Source: Planctomycetota bacterium
Lineage (GTDB): Bacteria > Planctomycetota > Phycisphaerae > Phycisphaerales > SM1A02
Direction of reading: 5' to 3'
Length of the DNA stretch: 55,592 bases
Assembly: GCA_014381555.1 (NCBI GenBank)
Contig: JACNLO010000062.1
Span: 1-55,592 of the forward strand
The notes beneath the pieces are model-generated. The model was not told where the DNA came from, did no database searches, and was given only the letters and a program-made list of their open reading frames with translations. Positions 8,364 to 15,983 of the stretch are shown here, piece by piece (the stretch's first letter is position 1; each line of letters starts with the position of its first letter). Made by a program: the position numbers and the translations under genes.

Positions 8364-9383
8364 CTATGGTACTGGAACGAAGTCTAGAATCTTTGAGATA
8401 ACATCATCAGAAGTTTTGCCTTCTGCTTCAGCTTCATACGTTGTTGCGACTCGATGGCGAAGAACATCGTGAGCGAGGTCTTTGACATCTTGTGGTGTCG
8501 CATAACCACGTCCATCTAGAAATGCATTTGCTTTTGCACACAATGTTAACGCTAGCGTTGCTCGTGGAGATGAACCGAATTCTACGAATTCAGCAAGTTC
8601 CTCAGAAACACGCTCTGGTGTTCGTGTCATCTGAACGAGATCAACAATGTAGTTTGCTATTTGGTCATCAATATAAATTTGATCAACGAGCGCTCGTGCA
8701 GTTGCAATGGAATCTGGTTGCATGACACATTCAACGGTGTTGCATTGGGAGGTTTTTGCCATCCGTTTTAGAATTTCACGTTCTTCATCGCGGTTTGGAT
8801 AATCCACAATAACTTTCATCATGAAACGGTCAACTTGAGCTTCTGGAAGTGGATACGTACCCTCTTGTTCAATCGGGTTCATCGTTGCAAGAACAAGGAA
8901 AGGGTCTGGAAGTGTAAATGTGTCTGTCCCAATCGTAACTTGTCGTTCTTGCATTGCTTCAAGTAAAGCAGATTGTACTTTTGCAGGAGCACGATTAATT
9001 TCATCTGCAAGAATTATGCTTGAAAATATCGGCCCCTTGTTTACAACAAACTCACCTTTATCTTGTCGATACATAAGTGTGCCTGTCAAATCGGCAGGAA
9101 GAAGGTCGGGTGTGAATTGCAGTCGTTGGAAGGAAGTGTTAATTCCTTTTGCTAAACTTGAAACCGCAAGTGTTTTTGCTAGTCCAGGAACTCCTTCAAT
9201 GAGAAGATGCCCATTCGCTAATAGACCAATAAACATGCGGTGGAGCAATGCATCTTGACCAACAATGACTGCATGCATTGAGTCATGCAGTTGTGTAAAT
9301 GGCTCAGAAGCCACCTTTACTTGTTCGCCAAGAGCTTGGATATCGGTATGTGTAGGGTTTGTCATAGGTTTAATGAGGTTCAT
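8364..9383 (-). CDS. moxR: MoxR family AAA+ ATPase
   Basis: A 339-residue AAA+ ATPase, first gene of the Bat operon. Walker A is G-V-P-G-L-A-K-T (64-71), Walker B I-L-A-D-E-I-N (about 124-130), with the MoxR hallmark R-A-P-A-K-V-Q-S-A-L-L-E-A-M-Q-E-R after it and the sensor segment V-L-A-T-M-N-P-I-E-Q-E-G-T-Y-P-L-P-E-A-Q-x-D-R-F. MoxR proteins act as chaperone-like ATPases for vWA partners. ATG at 9383 is used; ATG at 9365 would remove six residues. The promoter should lie in the 78 bases shared with the divergent small gene at 9462. Confidence 0.95.
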   Translation of the reverse strand: MNLIKPMTNPTHTDIQALGEQVKVASEPFTQLHDSMHAVIVGQDALLHRMFIGLLANGHLLIEGVPGLAKTLAVSSLAKGINTSFQRLQFTPDLLPADLTGTLMYRQDKGEFVVNKGPIFSSIILADEINRAPAKVQSALLEAMQERQVTIGTDTFTLPDPFLVLATMNPIEQEGTYPLPEAQVDRFMMKVIVDYPNRDEEREILKRMAKTSQCNTVECVMQPDSIATARALVDQIYIDDQIANYIVDLVQMTRTPERVSEELAEFVEFGSSPRATLALTLCAKANAFLDGRGYATPQDVKDLAHDVLRHRVATTYEAEAEGKTSDDVISKILDFVPVP

Positions 9384-9428
9384 AGGTGCTCATACGCCCA
9401 TTATTTTACGGTGGTTCAAAGAGTAGTG

Positions 9429-9449
9429 GAGTTTTTGAAAAAAAAACTC
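9429..9449. promoter_or_regulatory. A/T-rich inverted repeat between divergent genes
   Basis: GAGTTTTT and AAAAACTC form a perfect 8-bp inverted repeat with a five-base centre. It lies between moxR (minus) and the small gene at 9462 (plus), next to a TACAATATATT stretch that could serve as a -10 region. It could be an operator or a leader hairpin; no regulator is known. Confidence 0.3.
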
Positions 9450-9461
9450 TACAATATATTC

Positions 9462-9701
9462 ATGCAAGAAGAAATACATATCCAGGGATGCCTCGTTTCT
9501 CTTCATTGGCCAAAAGGCAATGCTGATGCAACCTTAGCTGTTGATTTGACAAAACTGCAGCAAGCCAAGGCGGAGATTGAAGATGAATCGGGAATAACAC
9601 ATCGCATAGAAGTATGTGTGTGTTGGGACGCAGATTATCTTGTTGGCAAAGATGTTGTCGCAAGATCAAGCGACGAAGGCGTTTTCCTTTCCGAAATTTG
9701 A
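9462..9701 (+). CDS. Small conserved-looking hypothetical protein
   Basis: An ORF of 79 residues starting at the ATG at 9462. An upstream TTG-type extension to 9285 is rejected because it would lie inside moxR. The protein is soluble with mixed alpha/beta character, starts M-Q-E-E-I-H-I-Q-G and has two Cys near V-C-V-C-W. No family is recognised. It is divergent from moxR and convergent with tyrA. It could be a small regulatory or structural protein; its reality rests on its filling an otherwise empty divergent gap. Confidence 0.5.
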   Translation: MQEEIHIQGCLVSLHWPKGNADATLAVDLTKLQQAKAEIEDESGITHRIEVCVCWDADYLVGKDVVARSSDEGVFLSEI

Positions 9702-9756
9702 ATCCCAGCAAAGCCCAAGATATAAATGCAATAAGTTCTCTAGGAGAATTCCGTAG

Positions 9757-10911
9757 TTACCCACGTTCAACTAAACGGTCAATTAAGAAACTAGATTGTT
9801 CAAGGGCTTGCTCGGAGAAATTCCCAAAGTGGTCATGCACTTGCGTGAATAAAGTTCTAAACCGATCGCGATCTTTATTAAGAACAATTTCCCTGAGTTC
9901 ATCGCCTGCATTTTTGAGCGCGTGAAGAACATGAGATGTTTCTGGGTTATTCATTTGAATTGATGCGTACAAATCTGCTGATTGTGCAAAGTGTCTTGCC
10001 GCCATCAACAATTCCATCAAGTAGATTGGTGAAGTAAATTCAAGCGTTCTGCGAACATCAACATCAAGCTTTTGTATAGTTCTACCTAAGATCTCAGTTG
10101 TTTGGTGTGTAAGAACTTGCACGATACTCATTGCCTTGTCGTGTTCTGCAGCGGTGGTATCTAAGATTGACAGACCCCTAGCATTAAAAATGTTGCAGAG
10201 CCATTTATGCCACTGGGCGACATCTCTTGCACACACAACGGCAATTCTTTGACCTTGGAGTGAATGCACGCTAGGGCCAAATAGAGGGTGCGTTCCAATT
10301 ACGCTACCTTCAAAATAATCGAGCATTGCTTCGATTGGTTCAGCTTTTGTAGAAGTGACGTCAAAGAGGAGCGCGTCTTTTTTGCAATGAGGTCCAACTT
10401 CCTTGATTACATCTATGGTCGATGCGATTGGAACTGTAATTGCAATTACATCTGCCTCCTTCACAGCTTCAACATTTGTTATGGCAGTGTCAATGTCTGC
10501 AAGAATAACGGTATGCCCATAGTCACAAAAGAGGGTGCTAAGCAATTGCCCCATGCCACCATGGCCACCAATAATTGCGATTGTTTTTGATTCCATTTCT
10601 TTGGGGGCATCAGCGCCAAGCGCCGCTTGTCGATCGCGACTTGCCCAAAGGATGACACGAAAAAGACTTTCAATAACAGAGGAACTTATCCCAACTTGCA
10701 GAGCTCGATCACCACGATCTTTTAGCAAACTTGTTTCTCTAGCATAGTCTCGGATACCAAAACCAGTCAGTTTTTTTACCTCAGCGACCCGTCCAACCAC
10801 GTCATTTCTCTGGGCAAGTAAGTCGAGAATTTTGTGGTCAATTTGATCGATTTCCTCCCTAAGAGGAATTAGGGCATCTGGTACAGAATTATGGTCGTTA
10901 TGTTGTTCCAT
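9757..10911 (-). CDS. tyrA: Bifunctional chorismate mutase / prephenate dehydrogenase
   Basis: Converts chorismate to prephenate and then to 4-hydroxyphenylpyruvate in tyrosine synthesis. Residues about 12-90 are an AroQ-type chorismate mutase (L-R-x-E-I-D-x-I-D-x-K-I-L-D-L-L-A-Q-R, followed by V-A-E-V-K). From about 110 there is a Rossmann NAD(P) site (I-A-I-I-G-G-H-G-G-M-G) and a prephenate dehydrogenase part with the G-T-H-P-L-F-G-P and L-T-H-Q-T motifs. This fusion order is that of enterobacterial TyrA. The ATG at 10911 is chosen because it begins just before the mutase domain; an ORF extension to 11085 would run into gdhA. It is divergent from gdhA with a 57-base gap, which must hold both promoters. 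Confidence 0.93.
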   Translation of the reverse strand: MEQHNDHNSVPDALIPLREEIDQIDHKILDLLAQRNDVVGRVAEVKKLTGFGIRDYARETSLLKDRGDRALQVGISSSVIESLFRVILWASRDRQAALGADAPKEMESKTIAIIGGHGGMGQLLSTLFCDYGHTVILADIDTAITNVEAVKEADVIAITVPIASTIDVIKEVGPHCKKDALLFDVTSTKAEPIEAMLDYFEGSVIGTHPLFGPSVHSLQGQRIAVVCARDVAQWHKWLCNIFNARGLSILDTTAAEHDKAMSIVQVLTHQTTEILGRTIQKLDVDVRRTLEFTSPIYLMELLMAARHFAQSADLYASIQMNNPETSHVLHALKNAGDELREIVLNKDRDRFRTLFTQVHDHFGNFSEQALEQSSFLIDRLVERG

Positions 10912-10968
10912 TTTGATGCTAGGCAGGGTACCATCTTTACTTACCTTTATTTTACGGAACCAAAAAAA

Positions 10969-12366
10969 ATGACTACTACACCTTGTTGCCCTACGACCGA
11001 TACCGATAGCCAATTTGTCCAAGATTTTATGGGACAAGTCTCTGAGAGAAACCCATATGAACCTGAGTTTTTGCAAGCAGTTCATGAAGTTGTTACTTCC
11101 CTTGAGGTCGTGCTAGAGGGACGCACACAATATGTGAAAGAAAATATTCTTGCTCGTATAGTTGAACCAGAACGAGCATTGCAGTTCAGAGTTCCTTGGG
11201 TAAATGACAAGGGCGAAGTCCAAGTCAACCGTGGGTTTCGAGTGGCATTTAACAGCGCGATTGGCCCATATAAAGGAGGGCTTCGTTTTCACCCAACAGT
11301 AAACTTAAGTATTTTGAAATTTCTTGGCTTCGAACAAATTTTCAAAAATAGTTTGACAACGTTACCAATGGGTGGCGGCAAGGGCGGCGCAGATTTTGAT
11401 CCAAAAGGAAAAAGTGATGGTGAAGTGATGCGATTTTGCCAATCATTTATGTCTGAGCTGTTTCGACATATTGGTCACAACACTGATATTCCTGCGGGCG
11501 ATATTGGTGTAGGCGGTCGAGAAATCGGTTACTTGTTTGGCGAATATAAAAAACTTACAAATAGTTTTGTTGGTGTTATCACTGGACGAGGTTTGGAGTG
11601 GGGGGGAAGCTTGATTCGTCCAGAAGCAACTGGGTATGGTGCTGTTTATTTTGCTTCCGAAATGTTGGCAACTCAAAACAAGACGATTGAAGGTTGCACG
11701 TGTCTTGTGTCTGGATCAGGAAATGTTGCTCAATACACAACCGAAAAAATCAATGAACTTGGCGGAAAAGTTGTCACGCTCTCTGATAGCAGTGGTTGGA
11801 TTTTTGACGGTGAAGGAATTGATTCTACAAAACTTGCATGGATTATGGATTTGAAGAATAATCGACGTGGTCGAATTGGTGAATATGTGGAGCAATACCC
11901 AGAAGCGGAGTTCCACCCAAGTGACAACTCTCTTGACTATAACCCTATGTGGGATGTGCCTGCAGATTGTGCATTCCCTTCAGCAACTCAAAATGAGATA
12001 AATGGGCTCGACGCACAAAATATGCTAAAGAATGGCGTAAGGTTAATTAGCGAAGGCGCCAATATGCCAAGTACAACTGACGCCCAAAACCACTTCATTG
12101 ATGCAGGAATTCTCTATGGACCGGCTAAGGCCGCCAATGCTGGTGGTGTTGCGGTATCTGGTTTAGAAATGTCGCAGAGTAGCCAGCGGTTGTTATGGAC
12201 ACGAGAGGAAGTTGATGCAAAGTTGCGGTACATCATGTCTCGAATCCACGCGCAGTGTATCGACGCTTCACATGAGTTTGGATGCGAGGGTAACTATGTC
12301 GCAGGAGCAAACATCGCTGGTTTTGTGAAGGTTGCACAGGCAATGTTGGCACAAGGGGTCGTTTAA
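10969..12366 (+). CDS. gdhA: NADP-type glutamate dehydrogenase
   Basis: Catalyses reversible reductive amination of 2-oxoglutarate to glutamate. The 465 residues hold the hexameric GDH signature: G-P-Y-K-G-G-L-R-F-H-P, the catalytic lysine motif L-P-M-G-G-G-K-G-G-A-D-F-D-P, D-I-P-A-G-D-I-G-V-G-G-R-E-I-G-Y, and the nucleotide-binding segment V-S-G-S-G-N-V-A-Q-Y. Length fits bacterial small GDHs (about 450). The ATG at 10969 follows a run of A residues; a non-ATG extension to 10891 would overlap tyrA and is rejected. The protein begins M-T-T-T-P-C-C. Confidence 0.96.
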   Translation: MTTTPCCPTTDTDSQFVQDFMGQVSERNPYEPEFLQAVHEVVTSLEVVLEGRTQYVKENILARIVEPERALQFRVPWVNDKGEVQVNRGFRVAFNSAIGPYKGGLRFHPTVNLSILKFLGFEQIFKNSLTTLPMGGGKGGADFDPKGKSDGEVMRFCQSFMSELFRHIGHNTDIPAGDIGVGGREIGYLFGEYKKLTNSFVGVITGRGLEWGGSLIRPEATGYGAVYFASEMLATQNKTIEGCTCLVSGSGNVAQYTTEKINELGGKVVTLSDSSGWIFDGEGIDSTKLAWIMDLKNNRRGRIGEYVEQYPEAEFHPSDNSLDYNPMWDVPADCAFPSATQNEINGLDAQNMLKNGVRLISEGANMPSTTDAQNHFIDAGILYGPAKAANAGGVAVSGLEMSQSSQRLLWTREEVDAKLRYIMSRIHAQCIDASHEFGCEGNYVAGANIAGFVKVAQAMLAQGVV

Positions 12367-12391
12367 ACAGGGCAGGTTTTTTGACTTTTTT

Positions 12392-12420
12392 CTTTGATTT
12401 TGAGCAATTCGTGCTATAAT
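12392..12420 (+). promoter_or_regulatory. Extended -10 promoter for the DUF3553 gene
   Basis: TGCTATAAT at 12412-12420 is a consensus -10 with the extended TG. CTTTGA at 12392-12397, 17 bases upstream, is a weak -35. The start would fall near 12427, leaving a leader of about 140 bases. Confidence 0.6.
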
Positions 12421-12426
12421 TGCACA

Positions 12427-12567
12427 CACGGCGGGAGTCGTTGCACGCACAGAGGAGTGGTGCAACATCTGAAAAAGTAATTACGAATCGGCGTTTCGAA
12501 CGCCATGATTCAATCGGCCTTTTTTGTGAGATTAGGCGAAGGTATTGCCCAAGGAGCAGTGTAACCA
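12427..12567 (+). promoter_or_regulatory. Structured 5' leader of the DUF3553 gene
   Basis: The roughly 140-base leader holds two hairpins: GTTGCAC/GTGCAAC (12440-12466) and a stacked GAATC + GGCGTT-TCG-AACGCC + GATTC stem (12485-12511). Eight bases later there is a run of six T (12520-12525). The sequence AATCGGC occurs twice, inside the second stem and just after it, which could allow alternative pairing. An AAGGAG Shine-Dalgarno is at 12551-12556. This may be a regulatory leader or hold a small RNA; no known riboswitch class is recognised. Confidence 0.4.
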
Positions 12568-13191
12568 TTGAAGACTATGACTATTGCATTTGGTGATCGT
12601 GTGACGCATCCAAAATTCCCAGAGTGGGGAAGTGGAGCTGTCATAAAAGTAGAAAATACTGTTCAGCAAGGTGAGCCAACAACTCGTATTACCGTTCGAT
12701 TTTCAAGTGCAGGTCTAAAATCATTTGTCGGGAACCATCTACAACTTGATGTTCTTGAAGACGGACATTCGATGCCAGGAGATAGTGATCGAAACCGTCC
12801 TGCGATTGCAGAGGTTGAAGACCTTGAACGGTCTGGATTAACAGAAGCAGTTGAGCAAAAATTACTCGAGATAATGCATGCCATACCAATGGCATGCCGT
12901 GATCCATTTAACACAGCAGAACACCGCTTGAGAAGGACTTTGGAGTTATACAAATATGATATGAGCGGACGTGGATTAATGGAATGGGCGATGGCTCAGA
13001 CTGGTATGGATGATCCGCTCACTCGTTTTAATCGAACAGAACTTGAAGTTTTTTTTAAACACTATTCTCAAGACTTAAACCAACATCTCTCAAAACTTCT
13101 TTCAGAAATGAGAGATGAAACTACAACAGTTCAGCGTCTTGTTGCAGAGGCTTCGCAACGTGCGAAGCGCGCTGTCGAAAAAATGAGTTGA
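12568..13191 (+). CDS. DUF3553 domain protein
   Basis: A 207-residue soluble protein. The N-terminal about 60 residues match DUF3553: F-G-D-R-V-T-H-P-K-F-P-E-W-G-S-G-A-V-I, an SH3-like small barrel also found in UvrD-type helicase tails and stand-alone proteins. The rest (about 75-205) is helical, without a recognised motif, and ends in a basic helix. The TTG at 12568 is preceded by AAGGAG at 11 bases; the ATG at 12577 is an alternative that would lose three residues. Nucleic-acid or protein binding is possible from the DUF3553 fold; no function is known. It meets the next gene (minus) tail to tail with one base between. Confidence 0.75.
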   Translation: MKTMTIAFGDRVTHPKFPEWGSGAVIKVENTVQQGEPTTRITVRFSSAGLKSFVGNHLQLDVLEDGHSMPGDSDRNRPAIAEVEDLERSGLTEAVEQKLLEIMHAIPMACRDPFNTAEHRLRRTLELYKYDMSGRGLMEWAMAQTGMDDPLTRFNRTELEVFFKHYSQDLNQHLSKLLSEMRDETTTVQRLVAEASQRAKRAVEKMS

Positions 13192-13192
13192 T

Positions 13193-13513
13193 TCAATCGC
13201 TACCGTTCTCACCAAAGAAATGATTGTCATTGTCTTCATCACTTCTGGTGCTATCGCGACGAATTTGCTCCACAAGCTTACGTAGATAGATGTTCTCACG
13301 CCGAGTCGCCTCAAGATCAAAGACCATGTACTTCACGCTCAGGCGTAGGTAATCCAAGGAATCTTGAAGTTTGGAAACCGATTCTTCTATTTGAGATTGT
13401 TGCCCCTGGTCATTCTTGCAGAGTTCTTCCAATTTCTCTCTATGTTCGGTTGGAAGTGTCTGAAGTTGCTCAATTAATCGACACATTCTATTTTCAATAT
13501 TTCGCTCGTTCAT
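13193..13513 (-). CDS. Small coiled-coil hypothetical protein
   Basis: A 106-residue acidic protein, largely helical. Residues about 35-85 have a heptad pattern (S-V-S-K-L-Q-D-S-L-D-Y-L-R-L-S-V-K-Y) and end in a charged D-S-T-R-S-D-E-D-N-D-N-H tail. No signal peptide or membrane segment is seen. Planctomycetes often encode such short coiled-coil proteins; I recognise no named family. It is convergent with the DUF3553 gene. Confidence 0.6.
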   Translation of the reverse strand: MNERNIENRMCRLIEQLQTLPTEHREKLEELCKNDQGQQSQIEESVSKLQDSLDYLRLSVKYMVFDLEATRRENIYLRKLVEQIRRDSTRSDEDNDNHFFGENGSD

Positions 13514-13708
13514 TTGGTTCTCTCTGTTTCTCTGTCAACGTCTTTATTATTTAGTTGTGACATACAGTTGCCACACACACAACATGCACATACTTGAGCC
13601 TTCGTCCACCAATTGTGCATAAATTGAGTCGAATACCCTGAAAACAGCGATGCTCTCGGACGTTCTTTTCGCTTTGTAGGGATTATTGAGTTTTTAGTTC
13701 GACATGGT

Positions 13709-13957
13709 CTAGAAGAAGCGTTTTACGCCCCAAAAGAAACCAAGCAAAATAACGATAATAATAAACACGAACGCCCTGTGTCTAAAGGCACGGTTGGCTT
13801 GGTTTTGATGGACAGTTCCACCTTGGAGCCATGTGTTGCAAGAAGGGCACTTTTCGATATCGTCCCAAATTTCTTCGTCACAATGCGGGCAATACCCAGT
13901 TTCATGTGAGGAAAATCGTTCGATGTCTTCTTTGCTTGGTCCTTCGTCGTGGTGCAC
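13709..13957 (-). CDS. Small zinc-ribbon, single-pass membrane protein
   Basis: An 82-residue protein with a zinc ribbon (C-P-H-C at about 23-26 and C-P-S-C at about 37-40) and a C-terminal transmembrane helix (about 62-80). The start is GTG at 13957. It is the last gene of a minus-strand group after the OmpA-like and transglutaminase-like genes, 31 bases from the latter. No function is known; the ribbon would face the cytoplasm if the tail is a C-terminal anchor. Confidence 0.65.
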   Translation of the reverse strand: MHHDEGPSKEDIERFSSHETGYCPHCDEEIWDDIEKCPSCNTWLQGGTVHQNQANRAFRHRAFVFIIIVILLGFFWGVKRFF

Positions 13958-13988
13958 CGTGTTGTCTCTTAGTGTTGAAGCAAGTGCT

Positions 13989-15029
13989 TCACTCAGGAAG
14001 CGTACTCACTAACTGCATTTGAATCGATTGATATGCTTTGTCTACGTCATAACAATTGAAGTTATAGGTGAGTGGGATTCGTCTATTAAGCCAAGGGAGT
14101 GTTCCAAGCCCTTGCCAAGGTTCATCTAAGGAAAGATTTTTAACCGTTCCTCGCATTCGTTTGGGTACGAATGGAACCCAGCCAACATCAGGTAGCGCAT
14201 ACTCCCCCCAGACCATGTAGTAGGGAGCTACGTTCTTAGTTCCAACGATATCCACATTCGTAATTCCAACAACGGGTCTTGCCGGTATGCCAGCTGATCG
14301 CAAGGTTGCAACACAGACACAGACAACATCTGTCGCTGACCCTTTGCCGTCTTGAACAGCACGCAATGCCCCTTTGATTTTTATGCCTGTAGTTAAAGGA
14401 GTACTAGAATTGGTGAAGTTTGCATATTGTCCATCACTCTTAATAAATTTTAAGCAGTATCGAATTAAGACTTTTGCAGCAGTGTGCACTGAAGTAGATT
14501 TTGGGTTGCCGTTTTCTTGTACAGCTTGTTTAAAAATATCCTGTTCAGATTCGATAAAACGTGATGGTTCAAGGTACAGAGCAACTGATTTGTCCCACGA
14601 TTCTGGCCATGGGATAGAAGATGCTTGTCGGTCGTTGAGTTTGCTTGCAAACGACATGGCATTAAATCGAATCGTGTAACTCTGTTCAGGAATAAGCAGT
14701 TTCCACTGTCTTTGATCTTGTAGTGATTCCACACGGAATTCAACGTTCTTCGTTTCTGGGGTGCTCACAAGCAGTGTGGAAAGATCCACCTTGCACCAAT
14801 TGGTCCTAGGCAATAGTGGCCAACCGTTTGACCTCAGGGCGTTATGAGCATTGACTCGTATCTCATATATACGGGCATCACCATGCGTAAGAGGAGGGGA
14901 GGGAGGGTCATCGGTTGGGACCTGTGGGGCAATCATTCCAAGAGCAATTAAGCCCGAAAGAACAAAGATAAACCGACCCCTAGGTAGGGGTCGGTGTCTT
15001 GTGTTCTTTTGAGATGTAGTCAAATTCAT
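13989..15029 (-). CDS. Transglutaminase-fold protein lacking the catalytic triad
   Basis: A 346-residue protein with an N-terminal signal anchor (about 19-38) and a C-terminal transglutaminase-like domain (about 180-300). The G-I-P-A-R-P-V-V-G core of that family is clear at 247-255. Against the usual pattern the three catalytic positions are replaced: Cys by Ala232 (G-K-G-S-A-T-D), His by Met272 (Y-M-V-W) and Asp by Val288 (G-W-V-P-F-V-P). Two other Cys (237, 239) lie close by. It is therefore probably a binding or structural protein, not a protease or transglutaminase. A 24-base palindrome lies in codons 11-19. The start is 18 bases after the OmpA-like gene. Confidence 0.7.
   Translation of the reverse strand: MNLTTSQKNTRHRPLPRGRFIFVLSGLIALGMIAPQVPTDDPPSPPLTHGDARIYEIRVNAHNALRSNGWPLLPRTNWCKVDLSTLLVSTPETKNVEFRVESLQDQRQWKLLIPEQSYTIRFNAMSFASKLNDRQASSIPWPESWDKSVALYLEPSRFIESEQDIFKQAVQENGNPKSTSVHTAAKVLIRYCLKFIKSDGQYANFTNSSTPLTTGIKIKGALRAVQDGKGSATDVVCVCVATLRSAGIPARPVVGITNVDIVGTKNVAPYYMVWGEYALPDVGWVPFVPKRMRGTVKNLSLDEPWQGLGTLPWLNRRIPLTYNFNCYDVDKAYQSIQMQLVSTLPE
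14972..14995. repeat. Perfect 24-base palindrome within coding codons 11-19
   Basis: ACCGACCCCTA and TAGGGGTCGGT are exact reverse complements around a GG centre. The element is GC-rich and lies about 35 bases inside the transglutaminase-fold gene; on the minus strand it is followed by TTTATCTTTG. It could act as an attenuator after the OmpA-like gene or slow translation at its own gene start. Confidence 0.6.
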
Positions 15030-15047
15030 GGTGCTTGTTAAAAGCGT

Positions 15048-15878
15048 TTACTTCATTGGTTCTTCCACAGTGTCAATAGTAGCAGTGGTGTCACCTGTTG
15101 GTTCTAGCCAAACAACTGCTTCGGAAGCTGGACGCAAGTAGATTTCAACGCGACGATTTTCTTTCGTTCCGTCTTCGCGATTTTGCACAAGCGGTCGGTA
15201 TTCACCGTAACCAGAGATTTCAAAACGCGCGGGGTCGACGCCATTATCTGCTAACGTTTTTACGACACTTGCTGCACGTGCTGTGGAAAGTTCCCAATTG
15301 GTTGGATAACGTTGTGCAGAACTTGTTGGTTTTACATCGTCAGTGTGTCCCATGACGACAACTTCAAAGTTCACCGCTTCAGGCGAGTTTAAAATTATTG
15401 CAACTCGACTTATAAGATCTGTCGCGCCTTTCTTCAAGTTTGCACGGCCACTTGAGAATGTGAAGTCGCTGCCAAAACGAATCATTCCTGATTCTGCACT
15501 GAACCAAATATCATCTGGATAAGTCGCTGCTAGTGCTGCGAGTTGCCGTTGGGTTGCAATAGGAAGAGGCCCAAATTTAATATCGGTCACGGTTGTGAGT
15601 AGAGAATTGTTCTCAGCATCAATCGCATCGAGTTCACTAGCAAGTAAGTCGTACTGGTCTTGAAGGCGGTTCAAGTTCGCAACAGTTTGGTCCAGTTGCC
15701 TGTCGCGGTTTGCCAAGGCATTTGTTGCAGTGTTACATTCAGTTTGAGCAATACTGAGTTGTTCTTGGAGCGATAATGTTGTTGTACGAGCAGTGTCATA
15801 TCGTTCATGTCTAACGCAGCCAGTTGCTGAAATGCCAATGAGTGTGATGATGCCCGCAGTGAGTATTGTTTTGTTCAT
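15048..15878 (-). CDS. OmpA/Pal-like peptidoglycan-binding lipoprotein
   Basis: A 276-residue protein with a lipoprotein signal (lipobox ...S-A-T-G-C, Cys21), a coiled-coil segment (about 35-95) and a C-terminal OmpA domain (about 125-255). The OmpA domain has F-S-S-G-R-A-N-L and G-H-T-D-D-V-K-P, then the long helix W-E-L-S-T-A-R-A and the closing N-R-R-V-E-I motif; the Asp and Arg that bind diaminopimelate are conserved. It resembles MotB/Pal-type anchors. A good AGGAGG Shine-Dalgarno precedes the ATG. It may link the outer membrane to the wall. Confidence 0.88.
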   Translation of the reverse strand: MNKTILTAGIITLIGISATGCVRHERYDTARTTTLSLQEQLSIAQTECNTATNALANRDRQLDQTVANLNRLQDQYDLLASELDAIDAENNSLLTTVTDIKFGPLPIATQRQLAALAATYPDDIWFSAESGMIRFGSDFTFSSGRANLKKGATDLISRVAIILNSPEAVNFEVVVMGHTDDVKPTSSAQRYPTNWELSTARAASVVKTLADNGVDPARFEISGYGEYRPLVQNREDGTKENRRVEIYLRPASEAVVWLEPTGDTTATIDTVEEPMK

Positions 15879-15983
15879 GGTGAGAATCCTCCTCTTGTTG
15901 AATCAATTACTGTCGGGATCCGTCCCAACTTCAGGTACAGTGTAGCAATCCTAGCGTTAAGGAACAGCCATCTGAGACACAGA

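Noticed and set aside
9757-9770. Terminator after tyrA
   Set aside because: Only a 5-bp TTCTC/GAGAA stem at about 9740 without a T run; too weak to call.
10891-11085. Upstream extensions of tyrA and gdhA that overlap each other
   Set aside because: Internal ATG codons at 10911 and 10969 fit the conserved domain starts and leave a normal divergent promoter region.
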